Source of the DNA: Lysobacterales bacterium
GTDB lineage: Bacteria > Pseudomonadota > Gammaproteobacteria > Xanthomonadales > SZUA-5
Assembly (NCBI GenBank): GCA_022841325.1
Contig: JALHRS010000043.1
Span: 1 to 46,865 of the forward strand
Direction of reading: 5' to 3'
DNA: 46,865 bases
Position numbers and translations under genes: made by a program. The notes under the pieces were generated by a model, which saw nothing but the letters and a program-made list of their open reading frames with translations, ran no database searches and was not told the origin of the DNA. Of the stretch, positions 32,939-41,014 are shown in pieces (the stretch's first letter is position 1; every line of letters begins with the position of its first letter).

Positions 32939-35900
32939 TCAGACGCCGGCCGGGCGTCTCAGATCCAGCGTCATCGGAAACTCCGGATGAGGCGTTTCCG
33001 GAATGTCCGCGTACCAGCCGGGCGTGTGCCCATTGGCCTCGAACCGGGCCAGTCGCCGCGCTTCGGCTTCATTGCTGTTGACCGGGAAGGTCTCGTAGTT
33101 GCGCCCGCCCGGATGGGACACATGATAAACGCAGCCACCGATGGCGCGGCCGCTCCAGGTGTCAAAGATGTCCAAGGTCAGCGGCGCGTGCACCGGCACC
33201 ACCGGATGCAGCGACATGGCCGGCTGCCAGGCCTTGTAGCGCACCGCGCCCACCGACACGCCGCCGCTGCGGGTACGGTTCAGCGGCACCTGACGGCGAT
33301 TGCAATAGACCCGGTAGCGTTCGCTGTCGGTGGTGGTGAGCTTGACCTGCAGGCGCTCGACCGAGGAATCGGTGTAGCGCACGGTGCCGCCGATGGCCCC
33401 GGTTTCGCCGAGCACATGCCAGGGTTCGAGCGCCTGACGCAGCTCCAGGTGCACGCCCTGATAATCGACGGCGCCGCAGAAGGGAAAGCGGAACTCGGCC
33501 TGGGCTTCGAACCACTCCGGCTGGAAGGGGAAACCATGGGCGCCGAGATCCTCGAGCACTTCGAGGAAGTCCTCCCAGACAAAATGCGGCAGCATGAAGC
33601 GATCGTGCAGCACCGTGCCCCAACGGGTCAGGCGCCCGCCGAGGGGCGATTGCCACATGCGCGCGATCAGCGCCCGGATCAGCAGCTGCTGGGCCAGACT
33701 CATGCGCGGGTTGGGCGGCATCTCGAAACCGCGGAACTCGACCAGGCCCAGGCGTCCGGTGGGACCATCGGGCGAATACAGCTTGTCGATGCAGATCTCG
33801 GAGCGGTGGGTGTTGCCGGTGACATCGGTCAGCAGATTGCGCAGCAATCGGTCGACCAGCCACGGTGCCGGCGGCATGCCCTCGCCAGGACGTGGAATCT
33901 GTGCCAGCGCGATTTCCAGCTCGTACAGCGAGTCGTGTCTGGCCTCGTCGATGCGCGGCGCCTGGCTGGTCGGACCGATGAACAGGCCGGAGAACAGATA
34001 GGACAGGCTCGGGTGGCGCTGCCAGTGCAGGATCAGGCTGCGCAGCAGATCAGGACGACGCAGGAAGGGGCTGTCCAGCGGTGTGGCGCCACCGACCACG
34101 ACATGATTGCCGCCGCCGGTGCCGGTGTGGCGACCGTCGATCATGAACTTGTCGGCGCCCATGCGAATCTGCCGGGCTTCCTCGTAGACCGCCTCGGTAG
34201 TGGCCACGCACTCTGCCCAACTGGCGGCCGGATGGATGTTGACCTCGATGACGCCCGGGTCGGGCGCCACGCGGATCACGTTCAGGCGCGGATCCTGCGG
34301 CGGAGCGTAACCCTCGATATGCACCGGCACGCCGATACGGGCCGCCGACAGCTCTGCTGCGGCCACCAGTTCCAGATAGTCCTCCAGGCGCTCGACCGGC
34401 GGCATGAACACACACAGCCGACCATCGCGCGGCTCCACCGCAAGCGCGGTGCGCACCGCGCCGCCGATCTCGGTATTCAGTTCCTGCTCGTTGCGGGTCT
34501 GGGTCGATTCGGACTCGGTGAACTGGGCCCGCGCCTGTGCCGGCTGGCCGTGTTGCAGCGGCACCACACCGGGCGCGTTGGCGTACTCCGGCAGTTCGCC
34601 GCGCGGCACCGCAGGATCGAGCGTTTCGATATGCGGATATTTCGACGGCGGCACATAAGGCAGGGCGCCCAGCGGCAGCCGGTAGCCGACCGGACTGTCG
34701 CCCGGCGCCAGAAACAGATGGCCGCGACGCAGCGTCCAGCGCTGTGAACGCCAGCGCCGGCCCTGACTCTGCGATTGCCAGCGCTGTACCGGCAACACAT
34801 AGCCCGAGGCATCGTTGAGGCCGCGCTCGAACACCCGCGCCATGCGCTTGCGTTCCTCCGGGTCCTTGAGTTTGGAGTTCTGCGGATCGACGTTCTCCGG
34901 CAGCCTGGCTTCCTTGAGCAGCCATTCGGCCGGATCCTCGAAGGCCGGCAGCACGTATTCGTGCTCCAGTCCCAGCTCATCAGCGATGCCGTTCAGCAGC
35001 GCCTGCGCCTGCGGCAATGTGGCCTGGTGCTCCTGCTGCTCCTCGGCAATCAGTTCCGGGCGATGCCAGATCGGCTTGCCGTCGACGCGCCAGTACAGCG
35101 AAAAGGTCCAGCGCGGCAGGGTCTCGCCCGGATACCACTTGCCCTGTCCATAGTGCAGAAAACCACCGGGAGCGAAGCGCTCGCGCAGGCGTCGGATCAT
35201 GCGATCGGCAAAGCCGCGCTTGGTGGGGCCCACCGCGTCGATGTTCCATTCCGGCGATTCGAAATCGTCGATGGACACGAAGGTCGGCTCGCCGCCCATG
35301 GTCAGGCGCACATCGCCGGCCTGCAAGCTCTGGTCCACCTGTTTGCCGAGCGCATTCAGCCGCTCCCAGGACTCGTCGGAAAAGGGCTTGCTGATGCGTG
35401 GATGTTCGGCCACCCGGCGCACATCCATGGCGAAATCGAACTGGGTCTCGGCAAAGGTCATCGTGCCCGAGATCGGCGCGGCATTGCGATAGTGCGGCGT
35501 GGTCGCCAGCGGAATATGACTCTCGCCAGCGAGCAGTCCGCTGGTCGGATCGAGCCCGATCCAGCCGGCGCCGGGCAGATAGACCTCGCACCAGGCATGC
35601 AGATCGGTGAAGTCGTGATCGGTGCCCGGTGGCCCGTCGATGGCGACCAGATCCGGCTTCAGCTGGATCAGGTAGCCGGAGACAAAGCGCGCGGCAAAGC
35701 CATAGTGGCGCAGGGCCTGCACCAGCAACCAGCTGGAATCGCGGCAGGAACCCTTGCCGGCGGTGAAGCTCTCTTCGGGCGTCTGTACACCCGGTTCCAT
35801 GCGGATCACATATTCCAGCGTCTGCGACAGCGCCGCGTTCAGCCCGACCACGAAATCGACGCTGCGAATCTTGTCCCTGGGCCGCTGCGCATCGAGGAAG

Positions 35901-36286
35901 GCCTGCAGCTGCGGTCCGGCCGCTTCGGGGGTGCGGTAGATCGACAGATCCGGTGCCAGATCGGCGGCGTATTCGAAAGGCCAGAACTCCGCCGATTCCT
36001 CGACGAAGAAGTCGAAGGGGTTGTAGACGGTCATGTCGGCCAGCAGGTCGACCTCGATCTTGAGTTCGGTCACCGGCTTGGGAAAGACAAAGCGTGCCAG
36101 CCAGTTGCCGTAGGGATCTTGCTGGTAGTTGACGAAGTGCTCGGCCGGCGACACCTTCAGCGAATGCGAGATCACCCGGGTGCGACTGTGCGGTGCCGGG
36201 CGCAGGCGGATGATCTGCGGGCCGAGGCTGACCGGACGGTCGTAGGAGTAATGCGTTCGATGATGGATCGCGGCTTGTATCGACAT
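32939..36286 (-). CDS. Large transglutaminase-DUF2126 protein
   Basis: A 1115-residue protein. The N-terminus is a transglutaminase-associated beta domain ([20 protein letters not shown]), then a transglutaminase core with C181 ([10 protein letters not shown]), H230 ([10 protein letters not shown]) and D246 (GLDPTSG). The C-terminal two thirds is DUF2126, with [27 protein letters not shown] and [17 protein letters not shown]; this region has been proposed to be a glutamine-synthetase-like COOH-NH2 ligase. The frame is open upstream, but ATG 36286 begins the conserved domain and follows GGGGAAG. It heads a three-gene minus-strand cluster with the ATP-grasp/alpha-E and small transglutaminase genes, and is divergent from the patatin gene. 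Confidence 0.88.
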   Translation of the reverse strand: MSIQAAIHHRTHYSYDRPVSLGPQIIRLRPAPHSRTRVISHSLKVSPAEHFVNYQQDPYGNWLARFVFPKPVTELKIEVDLLADMTVYNPFDFFVEESAEFWPFEYAADLAPDLSIYRTPEAAGPQLQAFLDAQRPRDKIRSVDFVVGLNAALSQTLEYVIRMEPGVQTPEESFTAGKGSCRDSSWLLVQALRHYGFAARFVSGYLIQLKPDLVAIDGPPGTDHDFTDLHAWCEVYLPGAGWIGLDPTSGLLAGESHIPLATTPHYRNAAPISGTMTFAETQFDFAMDVRRVAEHPRISKPFSDESWERLNALGKQVDQSLQAGDVRLTMGGEPTFVSIDDFESPEWNIDAVGPTKRGFADRMIRRLRERFAPGGFLHYGQGKWYPGETLPRWTFSLYWRVDGKPIWHRPELIAEEQQEHQATLPQAQALLNGIADELGLEHEYVLPAFEDPAEWLLKEARLPENVDPQNSKLKDPEERKRMARVFERGLNDASGYVLPVQRWQSQSQGRRWRSQRWTLRRGHLFLAPGDSPVGYRLPLGALPYVPPSKYPHIETLDPAVPRGELPEYANAPGVVPLQHGQPAQARAQFTESESTQTRNEQELNTEIGGAVRTALAVEPRDGRLCVFMPPVERLEDYLELVAAAELSAARIGVPVHIEGYAPPQDPRLNVIRVAPDPGVIEVNIHPAASWAECVATTEAVYEEARQIRMGADKFMIDGRHTGTGGGNHVVVGGATPLDSPFLRRPDLLRSLILHWQRHPSLSYLFSGLFIGPTSQAPRIDEARHDSLYELEIALAQIPRPGEGMPPAPWLVDRLLRNLLTDVTGNTHRSEICIDKLYSPDGPTGRLGLVEFRGFEMPPNPRMSLAQQLLIRALIARMWQSPLGGRLTRWGTVLHDRFMLPHFVWEDFLEVLEDLGAHGFPFQPEWFEAQAEFRFPFCGAVDYQGVHLELRQALEPWHVLGETGAIGGTVRYTDSSVERLQVKLTTTDSERYRVYCNRRQVPLNRTRSGGVSVGAVRYKAWQPAMSLHPVVPVHAPLTLDIFDTWSGRAIGGCVYHVSHPGGRNYETFPVNSNEAEARRLARFEANGHTPGWYADIPETPHPEFPMTLDLRRPAGV

Positions 36287-36438
36287 GGGGGCGGGCTTCC
36301 CGGGGCAGTGCCGCACTGCAGTCGGCGGCTCGGGCCCTAGGGTAGCAGGCAGCCTGCCGAGTCGATGGTCGAAGCGCGCCTGGCCGGCGCGCGCGTCAGG
36401 TCCTTGCCGGCAGCAGAGGCATTCACCACACTTCGAGC

Positions 36439-38175
36439 ATGGAAAGCCCATCACGCCGATCCGAGTTGCTGGCCCGCGTGGCCCATCTGCCGCTGTTCGC
36501 GGGGCTGGATCGGCGCTCGCTGGTGCGGGTGGCGGATGAACTGGAATGGATCGCACTGCCCGGCGGTGCCGAACTGTTCCGCGAAAGCGATCCGCCCGAT
36601 GCCGTCTACGTGCTGATTGCCGGCTGTCTAGGCGCCTTCCGGGCCAGCGACGGGCGCCTGCAACTGGTCGGACGCATTCATCCCGGTGAGACCGTCGGCG
36701 AGATGGCGCTGCTGTCCGGACACCCGCGCACGGCCACAGTGCGGGCGTTGCGCGATTCCGAGATCGTGCGTTTCAGCCTGCAGGCTTTCGAACGGCTGGC
36801 CCGGGCCCAGCCCGAAGCCATGCTCACCGTGGCCCGGATCGCGGTGGAGCGTCTGGAGCGCACGCTGCAGGGTGGCCGTCAGGAAGCACCGCCGCGCACG
36901 CTGGCCTTGCTTCCGGCCCATGACGGCATCGATCTGGACGCCATGGTCGAGCGCCTCGGCAGCGCGCTGGGGCGCTTTGGCGAGGCGGTGGTCGTCGATG
37001 CCGAGCATTTCCTGGAGGCGTCGATCGCCGAGCTGCATGCGCTGGAGGCGGATCACGCCTTCGTGCTGTACGTCGGCAGCCATGGTCAATCGGCCTGGAA
37101 CGAGCGCTGCCGACGGCAGGCCGATCTGCTGTTGCTCATCGCCAATGCCACCCGCGCGCCGAGCTCGCTGAGCATCGACGTGCCTCAATGCGAAGGCGCC
37201 CAGACCGTGGCGCTGGCACTGCTGCAGCCCGGACGCATCGTTCCCGGCGCGGCGCGCGCCTGGCGTCAGCGGCTGCAGGTGGAGCAGCATTTCCATCTGC
37301 GCGATCTCGCGGACATCGATCGCCTGGCAAGGCAATTGGCGAAACGCTCGGTAGGCGTCGTGTTTTCCGGGGGTGGCGCCCGCGGATTCGCGCATATCGG
37401 CGTGATCCGGGCGCTGCGCGAGGCGGGCCTGGGCATCGATGCCGTGGGTGGCACCTCGATCGGTGCATTGATGGCGGCCGCCGTTGCCCTGGAATGGGAA
37501 GACGAAACCCTGTACCAGACTTTTCACCGGTCTTTCGTCAGCAGCAATCCACTCAGCGACTACACCCTGCCACTGGTGGCTCTGGTGGCCGGGCGCAAGG
37601 CCTCGCGGCTGCTACGGCGTGAGTTCGGCGAGGGCGATATCGAGGATCTGCCATTACCTTTTTATTGCGTCTCCGCCGACCTCGCCCGGGGCGGCGCCGT
37701 GATTCACACACAGGGCTCGCTGTGGCACGCCTTGCGCGCTTCGATTGCCATTCCCGGGGTGTTGCCGCCGGTCAGCAGCGCCGGTCGGGTACTGGTGGAT
37801 GGCGGTGTCATCGACAATCTGCCGGTGGAGACCATGCGCAAGCGCAATGCCGGGCCGATCATCGGCATCGACATTGCCGGCGAGCATGCGCTGGTGTCCG
37901 AGCTCGACGAGACCGATCTGCCGCCGTTGTGGCAGATGCTGACCCGGCGCTGGCGCGGCGGCCCCAGGCGCCCTGGAATCCTGCGCATCCTGCTGCGCGC
38001 CGGCATGGTCAACTCTGCCGGCGCCGCCGCCCAGAATGCAGCCATGTCCGATTTGATGCTGAAGCCGCCGGTGGACAGCATCGATCTGCTGGCCTGGGAC
38101 CGCTTTGCCGACGCCATCGAGTCGGGATATGCCTATACCCGCGACCGGCTGGCGCTGGGCTTGCCGTTTGGGTGA
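36439..38175 (+). CDS. Cyclic-nucleotide-binding patatin-like phospholipase
   Basis: A 578-residue protein of the NTE/RssA type. Residues about 15-125 form a cyclic-nucleotide-binding domain ([41 protein letters not shown] contains the phosphate-binding cassette). A linker (about 150-300) leads to a patatin domain with the oxyanion motif GGGARG (311-316), nucleophile S340 in GTSIG (338-342) and catalytic D454 in DGG (454-456). It probably hydrolyses lysophospholipids at the membrane, controlled by ligand binding. It is divergent from the transglutaminase cluster across 152 bases. A run of GGGG tracts starts 16 bases after its stop. Confidence 0.88.
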   Translation: MESPSRRSELLARVAHLPLFAGLDRRSLVRVADELEWIALPGGAELFRESDPPDAVYVLIAGCLGAFRASDGRLQLVGRIHPGETVGEMALLSGHPRTATVRALRDSEIVRFSLQAFERLARAQPEAMLTVARIAVERLERTLQGGRQEAPPRTLALLPAHDGIDLDAMVERLGSALGRFGEAVVVDAEHFLEASIAELHALEADHAFVLYVGSHGQSAWNERCRRQADLLLLIANATRAPSSLSIDVPQCEGAQTVALALLQPGRIVPGAARAWRQRLQVEQHFHLRDLADIDRLARQLAKRSVGVVFSGGGARGFAHIGVIRALREAGLGIDAVGGTSIGALMAAAVALEWEDETLYQTFHRSFVSSNPLSDYTLPLVALVAGRKASRLLRREFGEGDIEDLPLPFYCVSADLARGGAVIHTQGSLWHALRASIAIPGVLPPVSSAGRVLVDGGVIDNLPVETMRKRNAGPIIGIDIAGEHALVSELDETDLPPLWQMLTRRWRGGPRRPGILRILLRAGMVNSAGAAAQNAAMSDLMLKPPVDSIDLLAWDRFADAIESGYAYTRDRLALGLPFG

Positions 38176-38190
38176 GGAGGCGGCGGGCGC

Positions 38191-38230
38191 GGGGAAAAGG
38201 GGGCACGGGGAAAGGGGCACGGGGCATGGG
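38191..38230 (+). repeat. G-run heptamer array after the patatin stop
   Basis: Five runs of four or five G (38191, 38199, 38207, 38214, 38221) and one GGG are separated by 3-4 bases (AAAA, CAC, AAA, CAC, CAT). This meets the usual pattern for an intramolecular G-quadruplex on the patatin mRNA strand. Fold formation is inferred. Confidence 0.7.
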
Positions 38231-38370
38231 CAAGGCGGCTCCTGTAGGTCCAGACTTGTCTGGACGCTTTTTCCGCCCACCGCCAGGAGCTTCCGACCGT
38301 AGGAGCGCCCTCGCGGCGCGACCGGTGATGCGATGATGATGTTCCCAGGCAGGGCAAGGCCAGACGCCCG

Positions 38371-38467
38371 CGTCATTGCGACCCCGGACTTGATCCGGGG
38401 GAAGCAATCCAGACGCATGATTTCAAGAGCACTGGATTGCTTCGTCACTGCGTTCCTCGCAATGACG
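38371..38467. repeat. CGTCATTGCGAG palindrome, copy 3 (hybrid arm)
   Basis: A 97-bp copy. Its left arm contains an inserted ACCCCGGACTTGATCCGGGG hairpin between CGTCATTGCG and GAAGCAATCC, while its right arm is of the CTTCGTCACTGCG type. Copy 4 has the same insert in the opposite arm. Confidence 0.8.
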
Positions 38468-38495
38468 CCGACTCAGGGAGATCCCGATTTCCAAT

Positions 38496-38592
38496 CCCCG
38501 TGCCCCCGTGCCCCGTGCCCCGTGCCCCCGTGCCCCGTGCCCCGAGCCCCGAGCCCCGAGCCCCGAGCCCCGAGCCCCGAGCCCCGAGCCCC
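38496..38592. repeat. GTGCCCC/GAGCCCC heptamer array
   Basis: Thirteen tandem units: six of GTGCCCC (two with an extra C) then seven perfect GAGCCCC, after an initial CCCC. The minus strand therefore has fourteen GGGG-GGGGG runs separated by exactly three bases, the longest such array in the window. The switch from GTG to GAG units and the perfect second block suggest recent expansion by slippage. Confidence 0.85.
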
Positions 38593-38681
38593 GTCAAATC
38601 CCTGCAACAAAACCAACATTGACATGGCCTGAACAAGTGCTCAGAGTTCGCGCACTTGGGGAACGGCTGGGGAGCTTGTTC

Positions 38682-40676
38682 ATGAAGGGTCTTCGTGCTT
38701 TGGCGCGTTGCGGTCTGCTGTGCGCGTTTCTGGGAATGTGGAGCTCGGTGGCGGTGGCCGATGTCTTCATCAACGAGTTGCACTACGACAACAGCGGAAC
38801 CGACGTGAACGAGCGGGTCGAGATCATCGGCACTGCCGGTACCAGCCTCAGTGGCTGGAAGGTGGTGCTCTACAACGGCGGCGATCGCAAGGCCTACAAC
38901 ACCATAAGTTTATCGGGGACGCTGGCCAGTCAGTGCGGTGGCCACGGCACCGCATGGTTCGCAGTAGCAGGCATCCAGAACGGCAATCCGGATGGTGTCG
39001 CGCTGATCAATGCGTCCAATGCTGTCGTGGAGTTCATCAGCTATGGCGGCAGCTTTGTGGCCGCGGACGGACTGGCATCGGGCCGCACCAGTATCAATAT
39101 CGGTGTCAGTGAGAGTTCCTCGACGCTGTCTACCCAATCGCTACAGCGCAAGGGCAGCGGCAGTACCGCCTCGCAGTTCACCTGGGCGGCACCGTCGACT
39201 TCGTCCTGGGGAGCCTGCAATGCCGGTCAGACCCTGACCGGCGGCGCTTCCAGCACCGAGCTGCAGAACGGCGTGGCCGTGACCGGCATTGGCGGCGCTG
39301 CCAACGTCGAAAAGCGCTACACGATGAACGTGCCGAGTGGTGCCAGCAACCTCAACTTCGCGATCTCTGGCGGCACCGGCGACGCCGACCTCTATGTCCG
39401 CTTCGGCAGCGCGCCGACCACCACCACCTACGACTGTCGCCCCTACGCCACCGGCAACAACGAGTCCTGCCCGTTTACGGCGCCAGGTGCAGGCACCTGG
39501 CACGTCATGGTGCGCATGTACAACACCGTTTCCGGTGTCAGCCTGATCGGCAGCTACAGCACCGGTGTGCCCGATGCCGCCCCGACCGTGAGCTCGACCA
39601 GTCCGACCGCGGGTACCAGCAATCACCCCACCAATGGCAATGTCGTGGTCACCTTCAGTGAGGCGGTGACACTGGCCTCGGGCTGGTACACGCTGGTGTG
39701 CACCGCCAGCGGCAGCAAGGCGGCAGCAGTCAGCGGCAGTGGTGCCAGCTACACCATCAACCCGAATGTAGACTTCACCGCCAACGAAAGCTGCACGCTG
39801 ACGGTGATCGCCAGCAAGGTCAGCGACGTCGACGGCACGCCGACGCCGATGGCCAGCAACTACACGCTGAACTTCGGCGTCGCCGGCATCGGCAGCGGCT
39901 ACTACGCCAGCGTCAATGCCAGCACCAGCAGCACCCTGCGCGCCACGCTGCATCCAGTGATCGATGACCACACCAAGCTGCCGTATTCGGCCAGCGGCAG
40001 CATCGACACCTGGTATGTGCTCGACCGCGCCGATCAGGACCCGCTCAACGCCAGCAATGTACTCGACATCTACAAGAACGCCACCTATCCCAAGGCTGGC
40101 GCCGGCAACAACAACTACAACCGCGAGCACACCTGGCCGAAATCGCTGGGCTTCCCGAATGATGGCTCCACCAACTATCCGTACACCGATGTGCACATGC
40201 TGATGCTGTCGGACATCAGTCACAACTCGGCCCGCGGCAATCTACCCTTTGGCAACTGCCCGGCAGGATCGGAAGCCTTTGCCACGATCGCCTACTACGG
40301 GCAGGGCGGCAGCGGCCAGAACAACTATCGTTGCGGCAACTACTGGCAGGTCTGGGACAAGCTCAAGGGCAATGTCGCCCGGGCGCTGTTCTACATGGAC
40401 ATCCGCTATGAGGGCGGCACCCACAGCGTCACCGGCGTCGCCGAGCCGAATCTGATCCTGACCGACAATGCCAGCCTGATCACGGCCAGCAACGGCAATG
40501 CCTCAGTCGCCTACATGGGATTGCTGGCGGTGCTGCTGCAATGGCACCAGGCCGATCCGGTCGACGACCGCGAGCGCCTGCGCAACGAGGTGGTCTACAC
40601 CTACCAGGGCAACCGCAATCCCTTCGTCGATCACCCCGAATGGGTGGCGTGCCTGTTCCAGAACGTCTGTCAGTAG
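38682..40676 (+). CDS. Secreted multidomain endonuclease I
   Basis: A 664-residue exported nuclease. A signal peptide (cleavage after SSVAVA, residue 26) is followed by a lamin-tail-like domain (DVFINELHYDNSGTD, about 27-180), a pre-peptidase C-terminal type domain (about 195-295, with GTGDADLYVRFGSAPT), an Ig-like Big domain (about 300-400) and a C-terminal endonuclease I domain (about 405-664). The catalytic motif NREHTWPKS is at 480-488, with TDVHML and NSARGN downstream. Such enzymes degrade extracellular DNA non-specifically. The ATG at 38682 has GGGGAG 7 bases upstream; the frame upstream is only repeat-derived. A nuclease for nutrient DNA or biofilm is likely. Confidence 0.88.
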   Translation: MKGLRALARCGLLCAFLGMWSSVAVADVFINELHYDNSGTDVNERVEIIGTAGTSLSGWKVVLYNGGDRKAYNTISLSGTLASQCGGHGTAWFAVAGIQNGNPDGVALINASNAVVEFISYGGSFVAADGLASGRTSINIGVSESSSTLSTQSLQRKGSGSTASQFTWAAPSTSSWGACNAGQTLTGGASSTELQNGVAVTGIGGAANVEKRYTMNVPSGASNLNFAISGGTGDADLYVRFGSAPTTTTYDCRPYATGNNESCPFTAPGAGTWHVMVRMYNTVSGVSLIGSYSTGVPDAAPTVSSTSPTAGTSNHPTNGNVVVTFSEAVTLASGWYTLVCTASGSKAAAVSGSGASYTINPNVDFTANESCTLTVIASKVSDVDGTPTPMASNYTLNFGVAGIGSGYYASVNASTSSTLRATLHPVIDDHTKLPYSASGSIDTWYVLDRADQDPLNASNVLDIYKNATYPKAGAGNNNYNREHTWPKSLGFPNDGSTNYPYTDVHMLMLSDISHNSARGNLPFGNCPAGSEAFATIAYYGQGGSGQNNYRCGNYWQVWDKLKGNVARALFYMDIRYEGGTHSVTGVAEPNLILTDNASLITASNGNASVAYMGLLAVLLQWHQADPVDDRERLRNEVVYTYQGNRNPFVDHPEWVACLFQNVCQ

Positions 40677-40692
40677 GCTGCAGCCTCACCGG

Positions 40693-40787
40693 CGTCATTG
40701 CGAGGAGCGCAGCGACGAAGCAATCCAGCGCATCGTCGCACGCCCCTGGATTGCTTCCCCCGGATCAAGTCCGGGGTCGCAATGACG
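40693..40787. repeat. CGTCATTGCGAG palindrome, copy 4 (hybrid arm)
   Basis: A 95-bp copy whose left arm is CGTCATTGCGAGGAGCGCAG with CGACGAAGCAATCC. The right arm carries the CCCCGGATCAAGTCCGGGGT insert before CGCAATGACG, a mirror image of copy 3. Confidence 0.8.
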
Positions 40788-40881
40788 CCAGGTCAGGGAT
40801 TGCAGCACAGCTTGGTGAACTGTGGGAGTCCCGGTCGCGCATGACGGTGCGCTTTTACGCTGAGCAAACAACTGGAGGAAG

Positions 40882-40945
40882 GTCACGTTGACCCGAAGGG
40901 TCTACGTGACAGCTGCGTCAGTCACGTAGGCCGCTACGCGGCCAA
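40882..40945 (+). repeat. GTCACGT hairpins, copies 3 and 4
   Basis: Copy 3 (40882-40910) is GTCACGTTGACCC, loop GAA, GGGTCTACGTGAC, with 12 of 13 pairs. Copy 4 (40921-40945) is GTCACGTAGGCCGC, loop TAC, GCGGCCAAG, with the outer part of its right arm lost. The two are tandem, 10 bases apart. Confidence 0.75.
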
Positions 40946-40986
40946 GATGGCACCTACATTAAAATCAAAGACTTGCGGCCTGTTTG

Positions 40987-41010
40987 GTGGGAGCGGGCTC
41001 CGCCCGCGAC
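40987..41010 (+). repeat. GGAGCG-type REP element
   Basis: GTGGGAGCGGGCTCCGCCCG followed by CGAC is a single REP-like palindrome (GCGGGC/GCCCGC) ending 4 bases from the stop of the oxidoreductase gene. Relatives are at 26803-26827, 38299-38322 and, as an inverted pair, 42661-42716. Confidence 0.7.
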
Positions 41011-41014
41011 AGCT

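Larger units (their letters stand above)
38176..38681. repeat. Composite repeat region between the patatin and nuclease genes
   Basis: These 506 bases contain no credible gene. Left to right: a GGGGAAAG/GGGGCAC heptamer array (38191-38230), a TGGGTCCAGACTTG-type element (38244-38290), a GGAGCG REP (38299-38322), a CGTCATTGCGAG palindrome (38371-38467), an inverted GTGCCCC/GAGCCCC array (38496-38592) and an A-rich nuclease leader with GGGGAG as ribosome-binding site. The outer arrays are inverted, as in the 29.1-29.5 kb gap. Confidence 0.8.
40677..41014. repeat. Repeat region between the nuclease and oxidoreductase genes
   Basis: These 338 bases separate convergent genes and hold no gene. They contain a CGTCATTGCGAG palindrome (40693-40787), about 90 bases without recognised structure, a complete and a partial GTCACGT hairpin (40882-40910 and 40921-40945), and a GGAGCG REP (40987-41010) just before the oxidoreductase stop. 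Confidence 0.75.

Noticed and set aside
30886..34747. Long plus-strand frames (30886-32397 and 32879-34747)
   Set aside because: They mirror the ATP-grasp/alpha-E and DUF2126 genes. The translations are rich in Arg/His/Gln/Gly with no domain, typical of antisense shadows.
38508..38681. An N-terminal extension of the nuclease of 58 residues (PRAPSPEP-type repeats)
   Set aside because: It is encoded by the GAGCCCC heptamer array. The ATG at 38682 has a good ribosome-binding site and begins a proper signal peptide.
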